This document shows positions 29,352 to 39,449 of a stretch of DNA of 64,000 bases, one piece after another. Under the pieces are notes generated by a model. That model was not told the DNA's origin, did no database searches, and saw nothing but the letters and a program-made list of their open reading frames with translations. Source of the stretch: an uncultured Flavobacteriaceae bacterium (GTDB lineage Bacteria > Bacteroidota > Bacteroidia > Flavobacteriales > Flavobacteriaceae); contig CANNGA010000008.1 in assembly GCA_947504035.1 (NCBI GenBank), positions 1 to 64,000 of the forward strand. The letters run 5' to 3'. The position numbers and the translations under genes are program-made. The stretch's first letter is position 1. Every line of letters starts with the position of its first letter.

Positions 29352-32300
29352 TTGATTACTAAGAATAGCTGTTACAGATCGATTCATACCTATTTTACCC
29401 TAATTATTACATTCTTGTTGACAATAACTGCTTGGTCTCAGCAACCAGTTCAAGATTCAATAAAAACAGGGTTTAGCTTAGGCAAAATTAAAACTGCAAA
29501 ACCTAATAGCATACAGTCTGCGTATACCTACGATCCCATTACAGATCGCTATGTGTATACAGAAAAAGTAGGGAAATTCAATATCAATTACCCTATTATA
29601 TTAACACCAGAAGAGTATAAAACGTTAATAGCTAAAGAAAATTTAAAAAACTATTACAAAGATAAGATTGATGCGTTTGATGGTAAAAAAGAAGGCGCTG
29701 AAGAAGAACGCAAAAACTTATTGCCAGAGTTTTATGTTAACTCTAACTTTTTTGAAACTATTTTTGGAGGGAATACAATAGAAGTAATTCCTCAAGGTTC
29801 TGTAGAGATGGATTTAGGCGTCTTGTTTTCAAGGCAAGATAATCCCTCTTTTTCTCCAAGAAACAGAAGTAACTTTACATTCGATTTCGATCAGCGTATC
29901 AGTTTAAGTTTATTAGGTAAAGTGGGAACACGTTTGCAAGTAAATGCAAATTATGATACCCAAGCAACATTCGATTTTCAACAGGTTATAAAATTAGAGT
30001 ACACCCCAACAGAAGATGATATTATAAGAAAAATTGAAGTTGGTAATGTTAATATGCCCTTAAACAGTTCTTTAATTACAGGTGCACAAAGTTTATTTGG
30101 TGTAAAAGCACAATTGCAATTTGGAAGAACAACCATAACAGGAGTGTTTGCCGAACAGCAGTCTCAAGGCAATACTGTAGTCGCCCAAGGCGGAGGTACT
30201 GTAGAAGAGTTCGATTTTTTTATAAGAGATTATGATGAGAATAGACACTTCTTCTTAGCACAATACTTTAGAGATACCTACGATGAATCCTTAAGGAATT
30301 ACCCTTTTATCAATAATAGAGGGTTGCAAATTACCCGATTAGAAGTTTATATTACAAATAGAAGTAACAGAACAGAAGATGTTAGAAATGTTGTAGCATT
30401 ACAGGATTTAGGAGAGTCTGTGCCTGAAAATATATTTATCAATCCTTTACCCGCAAATTTTATAAGAGAAACAAGAGTTTTTCCAGATAATAGCAACAAT
30501 GGTTTCGATCCTACTGCTATAGGTTCTGGGTCTCTTTTAAATACAGCGATACGCGATATTGCAACAGCGCAAAGTGGTTTTGGAGGCTTAAATGTGAGTG
30601 AAGGTTCCGATTTTGGAAGGTTGGAAAATGCACGCAAATTACAAGATGGTCAAGAATATACCTTAAATTCAGAATTAGGGTACATTTCTTTAAACCAAAG
30701 GCTTAATGCCGATGAGGTTTTAGCAGTAGCTTACCAATACACCTTAGGAGGACAGGTGTTCCAGGTGGGGGAATTTGCCAATGATGGTGTAGACCCTAAT
30801 GCCGTGTCTACCAATGGGCAAGGGCAAGTAACACAGGTCTCTAACAATGCATTAGTTCTAAAAATGTTAAAAAGTAGCATCACAAACGTTAATCAACCAA
30901 TTTGGGACTTGATGATGAAAAACGTTTACGATACAGGAGCTTTTAATTTAGGACAAGATGACTTCACATTAAATATTTTTTACGAAGAAGGGTCTCCTCT
31001 AAATTATATCACACCAGTAGATCCTAATGAAGGTTTTGTTTTCGATGTAAACCGAAGAATGGTGAGCAATAACGATGGCAATAGAACCCCAGATAGAGAC
31101 CGTATAGAAAGTATACCGCTTATTCGCCTATTTAATTTAGACCGTTTGAACTTTAATGGCGATCCCCAACGCCAAGGTGATGGGTTTTTCGATTTTGTAC
31201 CAGGAGTCACTGTAATTCCTCAAAATGGAAAAATCATTTTTACAAGCGCAGAACCTTTTGGAGAATATCTATTTGACCTCTTAGGAGATGGAGATTATGA
31301 GCAGCCTACTACATATAACCCAGATCAAGCCAAATATGTATATGATGTATTGTATAGCAGCACAAAGATTGCAGCTTTAGAGCAAGCAGATAAAAATAAA
31401 TTTAAATTAAAAGGACGTTATAAATCTAGTGGAGGCGATAGTGGTATTCCTATTGGAGGCTTTAATGTGCCAAGAGGATCTGTAAGAGTAACAGCTGGAG
31501 GGCGTGTTTTAGTAGAAGGTGTAGATTATACCGTAAATTACCAATTGGGACGTGTGCAAATTTTAGATGAGGCTTTAAAAGCCTCTAATACCCCAATTCA
31601 AGTTTCTACTGAGAATAATGCCGTATTTGGTCAGCAAACACGACGTTTTACAGGATTTAATGTAGAACATAAGTTTAATGATAATTTTGTAATTGGAGGA
31701 ACGCTCTTAAATCTTAATGAGCGCCCCATCACGCAAAAAGCCAATTTTGGAACAGAACCCACTAACAATACCATTATTGGGTTTAATGGAAATTTTTCTT
31801 CTGAAGTTCCCTTTTTAACACGATTGGTAAATAAACTACCCAATATAGATACCGATGTCCCTTCTAATATATCATTACGAGGAGAGTTTGCACATCTTGC
31901 ACCGGGCGCACCAAACGGGACAGATTTAAATGGGGAAGCAACATCTTATATAGACGATTTTGAAGGTGCCCAAAACGCGATAGATTTATCATCGCAATTA
32001 GCGTGGTTCTTATCCAGTAGGCCTATAGGTTTAGAGAATTCTCCTGGTGATGATCAACAAGGCATACAAAACGGTTATGGTAGAGCCATGCTAAACTGGT
32101 ATACCATAGACCCTATCTTTTACAGTAATAGACGACCAAATGGCATTACAGACGAAGATTTATCAAGTTTGTACACCAGTCGTGTGTTTATTAATGAATT
32201 ATTTCCACGACAGGGGATCGTAGCAGGACAAAACACAGTATTGAATACCTTAGATTTAGCGTATTACCCTGACGAAAGAGGACCTTATAATTTCGATCCT

Positions 32301-35300
32301 AATGATGATACAACAACCCCTAATCAAAGGTGGGCTGGTATTACACGACAATTAACCTCTACCGATTTAGAGCAATCTAATGTAGAATTTATAGAGTTCT
32401 GGTTACAAGATCCTTTTCAAGAAGATGCTGTAAACCAAGGAGGAAAACTGGTATTTAATTTAGGTAATATTTCTGAAGATGTGCTTAAAGACGGTAGAAA
32501 ACAATATGAAAATGGATTGCCACCCGATGGCGATATCAGTTTATTACAGCCTACAGAATGGGGAACGGTAATACCGCTTAACCAGTCGTTAATCTATGCC
32601 TTTGATTCAGAAGGAGAGGAACGAACGAATCAAGATGTAGGTTACGATGGCTATGATGATGAAGAAGAGCGACGTCTATCGGATACGTTTGCAAATTTAG
32701 AGGATCCAGCAAATGATAATTACCGGTACTTTTTGGATGCTGAAGGTGATATTTTTGAACGCTATAGACGATTTAATGGGGTAGAAGGGAATACGCCAGA
32801 TACATTTAGCGATACACAACGTGCAGCAAATCCGCAACCAGATGCCGAGGATATCAATCGTGATAATACCATGAATACTATTGATAGTTATTTTCAGTAT
32901 GAAATTGATATCACGCCACAAGACCTCAATGTAGAGACAAATCCTCTAATTGTCGATTTTAGAAATAATGAACCACGTACACTTCAAAATGGAATTGTAA
33001 CTTCTAATGCTGCAAGTGCTCAAGTTCAAAACCCAAGATGGTATTTATTTCGCATTCCTGTAGCAAGTGCAGATAGAGAAGCGATAGGTGGAATTACAGA
33101 TTTACGTTCAGCGCGATTTGTGAGAATGTATTTGGAAAATTTTACAAGACCAACGGTATTTCGTTTCGGAACTTTAGATTTAGTACGTAGTGATTGGAGA
33201 CGTTTCAATATGTCTTTAGAGAATGATGGAGACGACCCAGATACAGACGGCACAGAGTTTTCTGTTGGTATTATTGGAACCATAGATAACAGTGGGTCTT
33301 ACGTGAGTCCTCCTGGAATCCAAGAAGAGCAGCTGTTTAATAACAATACTGTTATCAATCAAAATGAACAATCTTTAGTTTTAAATGTATGTGATTTAGA
33401 CCGTCAAGATTCAAGAGCGGCATTTAAAAATATTAATCTTGATATGCGTCAGTATAAACGTTTAAGAATGTTTATGCACGCTCAAGATGAGGGTAATGGC
33501 TTTTTAGATACCAATGGTGCGCCTCTAGTCGGTTTTATACGTATTGGTAATGATTTGAATGATAACTATTATCAAATTGAAATTCCGTTAGAGAAATCAC
33601 CAACAAACCGTCTTACGCCAGAAGCATTATGGCCAGCGGCGAATGAAATAAATTTGCCTATAGAAATATTAGCTAAGGTAAAAGCAGAGAGTTTGTCAAG
33701 TAGCAGCTCAAATACGGAAAACGCTGTGTTTTATGATGTCATTGATGGCGACATTGCGTTGGCACAAAATGAATTTACGGGTTATGTCTCTGGACAACAT
33801 CGTGTTGCCATAAAGGGAAATCCCAACTTTGGTAACGTGAGAACGTTAATGGTGGGGGTTAAAAATGCAACAACAGGTAGTGCCTGTACGCAAGTTTGGT
33901 TTAATGAACTGCGTTTATCCGATTTAGATAATGAAGGCGGTTGGGCAGCTGTATTGAGTGTAGATACCAATTTAGCAGATTTCGCAAATATTAGTGCCAC
34001 AGGACGTCAAAGTACTTCTGGGTTTGGAACACTAGAGCAAGGGCCTAGCCAACGTGCTTTAGAAGATGTGCAGCAATACGATGTGGTGACTAATGTAAAC
34101 GTAGGCCAATTATTGCCTAAGAAATGGGGGCTGCAAATCCCTTTTAATTACGCACAAAGCGAAGAGTTAATCACACCTAGATACGACCAACAATTCGAAG
34201 ATTTAGAGTTAGAGGATCGTATTGATGCAGAAGAGACCCAAGAAGGTAAGGATCGCGTACGAGAACAATCCGAAGATTATACAAGACGCCAGAGTATTAA
34301 CTTTATAGGTGTGCGTAAAAACAGAACTACAGAGAAAACACCACGTTTTTATGATGTAGAAAACCTAACGTTGAATTATTCGTATAACAAAGTAGACCAC
34401 CGCGATTTTGAAATTGAAAACTCTTTAGATGAAACCATAAGAACCGGGGCTAATTATGCGTTTAATTTTAACCCAATAACGGTAGAACCTTTTAAGAATA
34501 ATGATTCTTTGTTCACAGGTAAATATTGGAAGCTTATTAAAGATTTTAATTTTAATCTTTTGCCAACCAGTATTGCTGTAAATGGGGATATTAATAGGCA
34601 ATTTAACCGTCAGAAATTTAGAGAAGTCGATTTAGCAGCCGGTAATATTGGGATTGAAGAGTTGTTTAGAAGAAACTATACGTCAGACTTTCAATATACA
34701 ATCAATTACAATTTAACGAAGGCCCTGCAGTTGAATTTTACGGCCGCAAGTAATAAAATTGTTAGAAATTATTTTATAAATGATGATTTTGAAGAAGGCA
34801 TACAAGACCCTTCTTTAGATGTATGGGACGGGTTATTAGACCTGGGAGACCCAAATAGACAATCGCAGAGTTTGGGCTTAACGTATCAATTACCGTTTAA
34901 TAAAATACCTACCTTAAATTTTATAGATGCGACCTATCAATACAATGGGGATTTTCAATGGCAAAAGGGGTCAGATATATTTGGACAGATCGAAGGCTTT
35001 GATGGAGACATACATACGGTACAAAACTCTAATACCCATAATTTAAACACAAGTTTAGATATGAGACGTTTTTACAAGTACATAGGTTTGAAAAAGAAAC
35101 CTGTGCGCACAGTAAGGACGCGAACGAGGACAGCAGCCACACCTGGAGCAGCAGCAAAAGCTGATGATAAAAAGAAAAAGCCTAAAAAGAAGAAAAGTAA
35201 ATCTGCGATTAAATTGTATAATGCAGGCGTAGGGCTTTTAACGAGTGTGAAACGCGTTCAAGTTAATTACTCTGAAAATAACGGTACGTTTTTACCAGGG

Positions 35301-36593
35301 TATACCAGAACACCAGGGTTTTTAGGCACTTTAAAACCATCGACTGGTTTTGTTTTTGGAAGCCAGAATGATAATATAAGGTTTGAAGCTGCTCGAAGAG
35401 GTTGGTTAACGACATTCGATCAATTTAATGAGCAATTTTCTCAAAACCATAGTGAGCAGCTCGATATTTCTGCGAGTTTGGAACCTGTGAAAGATTTAAA
35501 AATTGATTTGAGTGGGAATAAAACGTCTCTCGAAAATTTTTCAGAGAATTTTATAATAGATCCTGTAACTTTAGAATATACGTCATTAACACCTAATACC
35601 TTTGGAAACTTCAGTATTTCTACAGTGCTTATTAAAACAGCATTCAGTCAAAGTGATGACACCAATTCAGAGGCATTTAATGATTTTAGAGCAAACCGTT
35701 TGGCTATTGCAAGACGATTGGCAGCAGAACGAGGTGTAGACGTAAACGATGTAGACGCCGATGGCTTCCCTAAAGGGTTTGGTAAAAATAATCAAGCCGT
35801 ATTATTGCCCGCTTTCTTAGCGGCCTATAGCGGCACAGATCCAAACAGTGTGAAGCTAGGGGCATTTAGAGATGTACCTATTCCTAATTGGGATGTAAAG
35901 TATACAGGTTTTATGAAATTTAAATGGTTTAAGAAACGATTTAGACGTTTTTCTTTAACACATGGCTACCGTTCAAGTTACAATGTGAATCAATTTCAAA
36001 CAAATCTAGATTTTGTAAATCCAAATTTCAATATAGCAGCAGATGCGGCAGGAAATAGTGAGGCCGTAGATCAATCGGGTAATTTTAAAAACGAACAGCT
36101 ATTTGGTAACATCAACCTTACCGAAATGTTTAGTCCGTTAGTACGTATAGAATTTGAGATGAAAAACTCTTTTAAAGTGCTTACCGAAATTAAAAAAGAC
36201 CGTTTATTGTCTTTAAGTTTAGATAACAATTTAATTACCGAAGTGCAGGGCAATGAGTATATCGTGGGCTTAGGTTATCGTATAAAAGATGTGCGTATAA
36301 AATCTAAGTTGGCAGGGCCAAGAAAGCGTATTGTAAGCGACTTGAATATGAAAGCAGACGTCTCAGTAAGAGAGAATAAAACTATTGTGAGGTATTTGGA
36401 TTTAGAGAACAATCAAATTACATCAGGACAAACCATTTGGGGGCTTAAATATTCGGCAGATTACGCATTTAGTAAAAACCTAACGGGGATTTTCTTTTTC
36501 GATTATGCATTTGCAGATTATGCCATATCTACAGCATTTCCGCAAACCACAATTAGGTCTGGTTTAACCTTAAGATATAACTTTGGGAATTAA
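29352..36593 (+). CDS. sprA: Gliding motility / type IX secretion outer-membrane translocon SprA
   Basis: SprA (Sov in Porphyromonas) is the giant outer-membrane beta-barrel through which T9SS cargo leaves the cell. The product is 2,413 residues, the usual size. A signal peptide (about 10-30, ending TAWSQ) leads into a conserved N-terminal segment (YDPITDRYVYTEKVGKFNI). Long plug and barrel regions follow. Lysine-rich segments (KKKKPKKKKSK, near 1940) are visible, and the C-terminus ends LTLRYNFGN. No ATG precedes the signal peptide in this frame. The frame opens right after the in-frame ruvA stop, so TTG at 29352 is the likely start. The ruvA-sprA-gcvH order is common in flavobacteria. Confidence 0.95.
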   Translation: MITKNSCYRSIHTYFTLIITFLLTITAWSQQPVQDSIKTGFSLGKIKTAKPNSIQSAYTYDPITDRYVYTEKVGKFNINYPIILTPEEYKTLIAKENLKNYYKDKIDAFDGKKEGAEEERKNLLPEFYVNSNFFETIFGGNTIEVIPQGSVEMDLGVLFSRQDNPSFSPRNRSNFTFDFDQRISLSLLGKVGTRLQVNANYDTQATFDFQQVIKLEYTPTEDDIIRKIEVGNVNMPLNSSLITGAQSLFGVKAQLQFGRTTITGVFAEQQSQGNTVVAQGGGTVEEFDFFIRDYDENRHFFLAQYFRDTYDESLRNYPFINNRGLQITRLEVYITNRSNRTEDVRNVVALQDLGESVPENIFINPLPANFIRETRVFPDNSNNGFDPTAIGSGSLLNTAIRDIATAQSGFGGLNVSEGSDFGRLENARKLQDGQEYTLNSELGYISLNQRLNADEVLAVAYQYTLGGQVFQVGEFANDGVDPNAVSTNGQGQVTQVSNNALVLKMLKSSITNVNQPIWDLMMKNVYDTGAFNLGQDDFTLNIFYEEGSPLNYITPVDPNEGFVFDVNRRMVSNNDGNRTPDRDRIESIPLIRLFNLDRLNFNGDPQRQGDGFFDFVPGVTVIPQNGKIIFTSAEPFGEYLFDLLGDGDYEQPTTYNPDQAKYVYDVLYSSTKIAALEQADKNKFKLKGRYKSSGGDSGIPIGGFNVPRGSVRVTAGGRVLVEGVDYTVNYQLGRVQILDEALKASNTPIQVSTENNAVFGQQTRRFTGFNVEHKFNDNFVIGGTLLNLNERPITQKANFGTEPTNNTIIGFNGNFSSEVPFLTRLVNKLPNIDTDVPSNISLRGEFAHLAPGAPNGTDLNGEATSYIDDFEGAQNAIDLSSQLAWFLSSRPIGLENSPGDDQQGIQNGYGRAMLNWYTIDPIFYSNRRPNGITDEDLSSLYTSRVFINELFPRQGIVAGQNTVLNTLDLAYYPDERGPYNFDPNDDTTTPNQRWAGITRQLTSTDLEQSNVEFIEFWLQDPFQEDAVNQGGKLVFNLGNISEDVLKDGRKQYENGLPPDGDISLLQPTEWGTVIPLNQSLIYAFDSEGEERTNQDVGYDGYDDEEERRLSDTFANLEDPANDNYRYFLDAEGDIFERYRRFNGVEGNTPDTFSDTQRAANPQPDAEDINRDNTMNTIDSYFQYEIDITPQDLNVETNPLIVDFRNNEPRTLQNGIVTSNAASAQVQNPRWYLFRIPVASADREAIGGITDLRSARFVRMYLENFTRPTVFRFGTLDLVRSDWRRFNMSLENDGDDPDTDGTEFSVGIIGTIDNSGSYVSPPGIQEEQLFNNNTVINQNEQSLVLNVCDLDRQDSRAAFKNINLDMRQYKRLRMFMHAQDEGNGFLDTNGAPLVGFIRIGNDLNDNYYQIEIPLEKSPTNRLTPEALWPAANEINLPIEILAKVKAESLSSSSSNTENAVFYDVIDGDIALAQNEFTGYVSGQHRVAIKGNPNFGNVRTLMVGVKNATTGSACTQVWFNELRLSDLDNEGGWAAVLSVDTNLADFANISATGRQSTSGFGTLEQGPSQRALEDVQQYDVVTNVNVGQLLPKKWGLQIPFNYAQSEELITPRYDQQFEDLELEDRIDAEETQEGKDRVREQSEDYTRRQSINFIGVRKNRTTEKTPRFYDVENLTLNYSYNKVDHRDFEIENSLDETIRTGANYAFNFNPITVEPFKNNDSLFTGKYWKLIKDFNFNLLPTSIAVNGDINRQFNRQKFREVDLAAGNIGIEELFRRNYTSDFQYTINYNLTKALQLNFTAASNKIVRNYFINDDFEEGIQDPSLDVWDGLLDLGDPNRQSQSLGLTYQLPFNKIPTLNFIDATYQYNGDFQWQKGSDIFGQIEGFDGDIHTVQNSNTHNLNTSLDMRRFYKYIGLKKKPVRTVRTRTRTAATPGAAAKADDKKKKPKKKKSKSAIKLYNAGVGLLTSVKRVQVNYSENNGTFLPGYTRTPGFLGTLKPSTGFVFGSQNDNIRFEAARRGWLTTFDQFNEQFSQNHSEQLDISASLEPVKDLKIDLSGNKTSLENFSENFIIDPVTLEYTSLTPNTFGNFSISTVLIKTAFSQSDDTNSEAFNDFRANRLAIARRLAAERGVDVNDVDADGFPKGFGKNNQAVLLPAFLAAYSGTDPNSVKLGAFRDVPIPNWDVKYTGFMKFKWFKKRFRRFSLTHGYRSSYNVNQFQTNLDFVNPNFNIAADAAGNSEAVDQSGNFKNEQLFGNINLTEMFSPLVRIEFEMKNSFKVLTEIKKDRLLSLSLDNNLITEVQGNEYIVGLGYRIKDVRIKSKLAGPRKRIVSDLNMKADVSVRENKTIVRYLDLENNQITSGQTIWGLKYSADYAFSKNLTGIFFFDYAFADYAISTAFPQTTIRSGLTLRYNFGN

Positions 36594-36610
36594 CAGATGT
36601 AAATTAGTAT

Positions 36611-36640
36611 TTGATATCTAGTTTTGGATACATACATTTG
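36611..36640 (+). promoter_or_regulatory. Bacteroidota-type promoter of gcvH
   Basis: TTG at 36611-36613 and TACATTTG at 36633-36640, with a 19-nt spacer, match -33/-7. The start codon is 24 nt downstream. Confidence 0.65.
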
Positions 36641-36664
36641 TGGAAATAAAATAAAATTAGAATT

Positions 36665-37045
36665 ATGAATATTCCATCAGAATTAAAATACACAAAAGAC
36701 CACGAGTGGGTAAAAATAGAAGGTGATATAGCCGTTGTGGGTATTACTGATTTTGCGCAAAGTGAGTTAGGAGATATCGTGTATGTAGAAGTTGAAACTG
36801 TAGATGAAACGCTAAAAGCCGATGAGATTTTTGGAAGTGTTGAAGCTGTTAAGACGGTATCTGATTTATTTTTGCCGCTATCGGGAGAGATTGTAGCTTT
36901 TAACGAGGGTGTTGAGGAAGAGCCCGAGTTAGTGAATTCTGATCCTTATGGGGAAGGATGGATGATTAAGATTAAATATTCAGACGCTTCTGAGATTGAA
37001 AATCTATTATCAGATGAAGGTTATAAAGCCCTAATCAGTGCTTAA
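36665..37045 (+). CDS. gcvH: Glycine cleavage system H protein
   Basis: This is the lipoyl carrier of the glycine cleavage complex, which shuttles the aminomethyl group between the P, T and L proteins. The 126-residue product has the TKDHEWV start and the lipoylated Lys at 63 in ESVEAVKTVSD-like context (here GSVEAVKTVSD). It is a normal full-length H protein. The last 8 nt overlap the next gene. Confidence 0.97.
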   Translation: MNIPSELKYTKDHEWVKIEGDIAVVGITDFAQSELGDIVYVEVETVDETLKADEIFGSVEAVKTVSDLFLPLSGEIVAFNEGVEEEPELVNSDPYGEGWMIKIKYSDASEIENLLSDEGYKALISA

Positions 37046-37415
37046 GAAGCTGTCTTTTGTCTTGGCTATTGCGTATACAACCCTGCTTACTATAGCAAGT
37101 CTAGGGCGTATAAATGAGATGCCAAAGGTTAAGATAGATCATGCCGACAAGTGGTTTCACTTTATAGCCTACGGCGTGTTAAGTTTTTTGTGGTTTAGTG
37201 CGTTTTATTTTAACTTTAAAACACCTAAACATAAGGCCCTTTTAATAGCCGTGGTATCATCTATATTATTTGGTATACTTATTGAGGTTCTACAAGGTAC
37301 TTTAACAAATTATAGATCTCTAGATGTCTACGATGCTGTAGCAAATAGTATAGGTGCTTTATTAACAGGAGTACTTATTGTTTTGAAACAGAAAATACGA
37401 GTTAAAAACAGCTAA
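37038..37415 (+). CDS. VanZ-like family membrane protein
   Basis: This 125-residue protein has about four transmembrane helices. The VanZ-type signatures are DHADKWFHFIAYGVLSFLW and the late E-V-L-Q-G...R-S-L-D-V-YDAVANSIGALLTG segment. The function of these proteins is mostly unknown; VanZ itself is linked to teicoplanin resistance, which should not be assumed here. The GTG start at 37038 overlaps gcvH, suggesting translational coupling. Confidence 0.88.
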   Translation: MLKKLSFVLAIAYTTLLTIASLGRINEMPKVKIDHADKWFHFIAYGVLSFLWFSAFYFNFKTPKHKALLIAVVSSILFGILIEVLQGTLTNYRSLDVYDAVANSIGALLTGVLIVLKQKIRVKNS

Positions 37416-37475
37416 AGGCTTGCATTTTTAACAAATAAGTAGTTATTTTAGCCCTCTGGAAAAACCAATACATTT

Positions 37476-38195
37476 ATGGAACTTAAAAAAAATCCAAAAG
37501 CCAATGTCTCAAGAAACAGTTCGCTGTACTTTGCAGTTGGTTTAGCGTTAATGTTATTCTTAGCAAATTTTGCTATCAATTATAAAACGTATGATAAATC
37601 TGATATCGTTGTCGATGTACTCGATTTAGAAGACGAATTAGAAGAAGAAATTCCTTTAACACAACAAATTCAAACACCACCACCACCGCCACCACCACCA
37701 GCAGCTCCAGAAGTTATCGAGATTGTTGAAGATGAGGTTGAGGTAGAAGAAACAGTTATTGAGTCTACAGAGGTAGATCAAGAAACAGAGATCGTGGAAG
37801 TTGAAGAAATAGAAATTGAAGCGGTAGAAGAAGATGTAGAGGTGCCCTTTGCTGTTATTGAGAACGTTCCAGTATTTCCAGGTTGTGAGAAAGGAAGCAA
37901 CGCGAAGAAGAAGCAATGTATGTCTGAAAAAATAGCAAAGTTTGTAAACAGAAAGTTTAATACAGAATTAGCTGGTGATTTAGGATTATCAGGGAGACAA
38001 CGTATAAATGTGATTTTTAAGATAGATAAAACAGGTAACATAACAGGTGTACGTGCTAGAGCACCGCATCCTGGTCTTGAAAAAGAAGCCAAACGCGTTA
38101 TCAATCTGTTGCCTCAAATGAAGCCAGGAAAACAACGTGGTAAAGCAGTAACCGTACCTTATTCTTTACCTATCATCTTCCAAGTACAAGATTAA
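37476..38195 (+). CDS. Energy transducer TonB
   Basis: TonB transmits proton-motive force to outer-membrane receptors. The 239-residue product has a membrane helix at about 16-36, eight consecutive prolines at 68-75, and a very acidic Glu/Val-rich periplasmic spacer (about 80-122). The C-terminal TonB domain (about 128-239) includes KIDKTGNITGVRARAPHPGLE and ends LPIIFQVQD. A Cys pair at 137 and 148 precedes the domain core and is also present in the next two genes. A possible promoter (TTG 37420-37422, TATTTTAG 37444-37451) lies upstream, with one mismatch to consensus. Confidence 0.93.
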   Translation: MELKKNPKANVSRNSSLYFAVGLALMLFLANFAINYKTYDKSDIVVDVLDLEDELEEEIPLTQQIQTPPPPPPPPAAPEVIEIVEDEVEVEETVIESTEVDQETEIVEVEEIEIEAVEEDVEVPFAVIENVPVFPGCEKGSNAKKKQCMSEKIAKFVNRKFNTELAGDLGLSGRQRINVIFKIDKTGNITGVRARAPHPGLEKEAKRVINLLPQMKPGKQRGKAVTVPYSLPIIFQVQD

Positions 38196-38223
38196 ATAAC
38201 GTATAGTATACAGATATATATAG

Positions 38224-38254
38224 CCCTGAAGCATTTTGTTTCAGGGTTTTTTTT
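38224..38254 (+). terminator. Terminator after the first tonB
   Basis: The 7-bp stem CCCTGAA / TTCAGGG with a short loop is followed by eight T. Confidence 0.9.
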
Positions 38255-38285
38255 AGGTCTATTATTACCTTAATGTTAAGAAATA

Positions 38286-38323
38286 AAATCCCGTTACAAA
38301 TTCATGTAACGGGATTTCTTTTT
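38286..38323 (+). terminator. Second hairpin terminator in tandem
   Basis: The perfect 12-bp stem AAATCCCGTTAC / GTAACGGGATTT has an 8-nt loop and is followed by CTTTTTGG. It lies only 31 bp after the first terminator and isolates the two tonB genes. Confidence 0.85.
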
Positions 38324-38468
38324 GGTATGCTTCTTGCCATTTTATCAAAATATTAACGTTAAAACTATAATAATAAAAAGCAACGGACTTATAACTGTTT
38401 TTTTGCATGTGAAACAGTTTGAGTTTTGAATGGCTTATACTATTGTAGTTTATAAAAAATCACAACAC

Positions 38469-39266
38469 ATGAAGAATTCAAAACGAACTCACGATCCTAT
38501 TCAGCAAAATAAGGGTAACGTGAAACCATCACTAAAGCATGATGCAAATTTACAAAAAAACGCCACGCTCTATTTTCAAATAGGTCTTATTGTATGCCTA
38601 TTAGCTGCTTTTGGACTTTTAGAAATGCAATTTGAGCATAACATCCCAAAGTATGCTGCACAAGAAGATATTCCTATTGAAAATGTAGAGCTGGCTTTAG
38701 GAGAAGTTAAAATCTATAAGCCCGTAGTAAAGCAATCAAAACCTACGCCTAAATTAAAACCAAAGGCGTTTGTTAATACGGTTAAAATTATAGAAGATAG
38801 TGATACTACAATAGAGTCTATTATTGATTTACCGCTAACAGATGATTTTATAGATATAGAGCACCCTAATATCCCAGATTTAGAAAAACCCGAGGCCGTA
38901 GATCCTGTGGTAGAGTTTGTACATATTGAACAGGTGCCATTATATCCGGGTTGCGAAAAGAAAACAAATAATGCTGCAAAGAAAAAATGCATGTCTGATA
39001 AAATTACAAAATTAGTGCAACGAAAGTTTGAAGGTACAGCCATTGCCAATACTTATGGTTTAAAAGGAAAGCAGAATATTTATGTTCAATTTCAAATTGA
39101 TAAAACAGGAAAGGTGTCAGATATTAAAACCCGTGCTTCCCATCCTAAGTTAGAAGAAGAGGCAAAACGTGTTGTTAAGGAAATTCCAGTAATGAAACCA
39201 GGCAGGCAACGCGATAAACCCGTAAGTGTGCGTTATACATTACCTATAGCGTTTTCAATACAATAG
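38469..39266 (+). CDS. TonB-family protein, second paralog
   Basis: I prefer the start at ATG 38469, because the resulting N-terminus (MKNSKRTHDP, then NATLYFQIGL) parallels the upstream paralog; an in-frame ATG at 38430 would add 13 residues. The product is about 265 residues. It has one membrane helix (about 34-52), a Lys/Pro spacer (VKQSKPTPKLKPK), and a TonB C-terminal domain with QIDKTGKVSDIKTRASHPKLEEEAKRV-like sequence. The Cys pair is at 162 and 174. Unlike the first copy it has no polyproline tract or long acidic spacer. It may serve different receptors, or be a TonB-like protein without energy transduction. Confidence 0.88.
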   Translation: MKNSKRTHDPIQQNKGNVKPSLKHDANLQKNATLYFQIGLIVCLLAAFGLLEMQFEHNIPKYAAQEDIPIENVELALGEVKIYKPVVKQSKPTPKLKPKAFVNTVKIIEDSDTTIESIIDLPLTDDFIDIEHPNIPDLEKPEAVDPVVEFVHIEQVPLYPGCEKKTNNAAKKKCMSDKITKLVQRKFEGTAIANTYGLKGKQNIYVQFQIDKTGKVSDIKTRASHPKLEEEAKRVVKEIPVMKPGRQRDKPVSVRYTLPIAFSIQ

Positions 39267-39300
39267 AAATGCGCTAGGAAGCACTGGCATTCACATGCAT

Positions 39301-39330
39301 AAGCCATCGCCATTAAGGGGATGGCTTTTT
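39301..39330 (+). terminator. Terminator after the second tonB
   Basis: The 8-bp stem AAGCCATC / GATGGCTT, with inner CC/GG pairs, is followed by TTTTT. Confidence 0.88.
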
Positions 39331-39449
39331 AGGTATATGTGATGCGCTAAGGTTGGTTTTAAAGTTTTATAGAGGCCCTTTCTGCTTAAGTTAATTTATC
39401 TTAATAAAATGTACTATCTTTCAGCCTTAAATGAAATGATATCTGCCGT

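Noticed and set aside
37038-37415. Teicoplanin resistance VanZ
   Set aside because: VanZ-like proteins are widespread and no van gene cluster is present.
37672-37700. CCACCACCG-type simple repeat
   Set aside because: It encodes the polyproline linker of TonB, so no separate repeat element is needed.
37656-37916. Antisense frame rich in Trp opposite the first tonB
   Set aside because: It is the complement of the CCACCA proline tract and has no protein signature.
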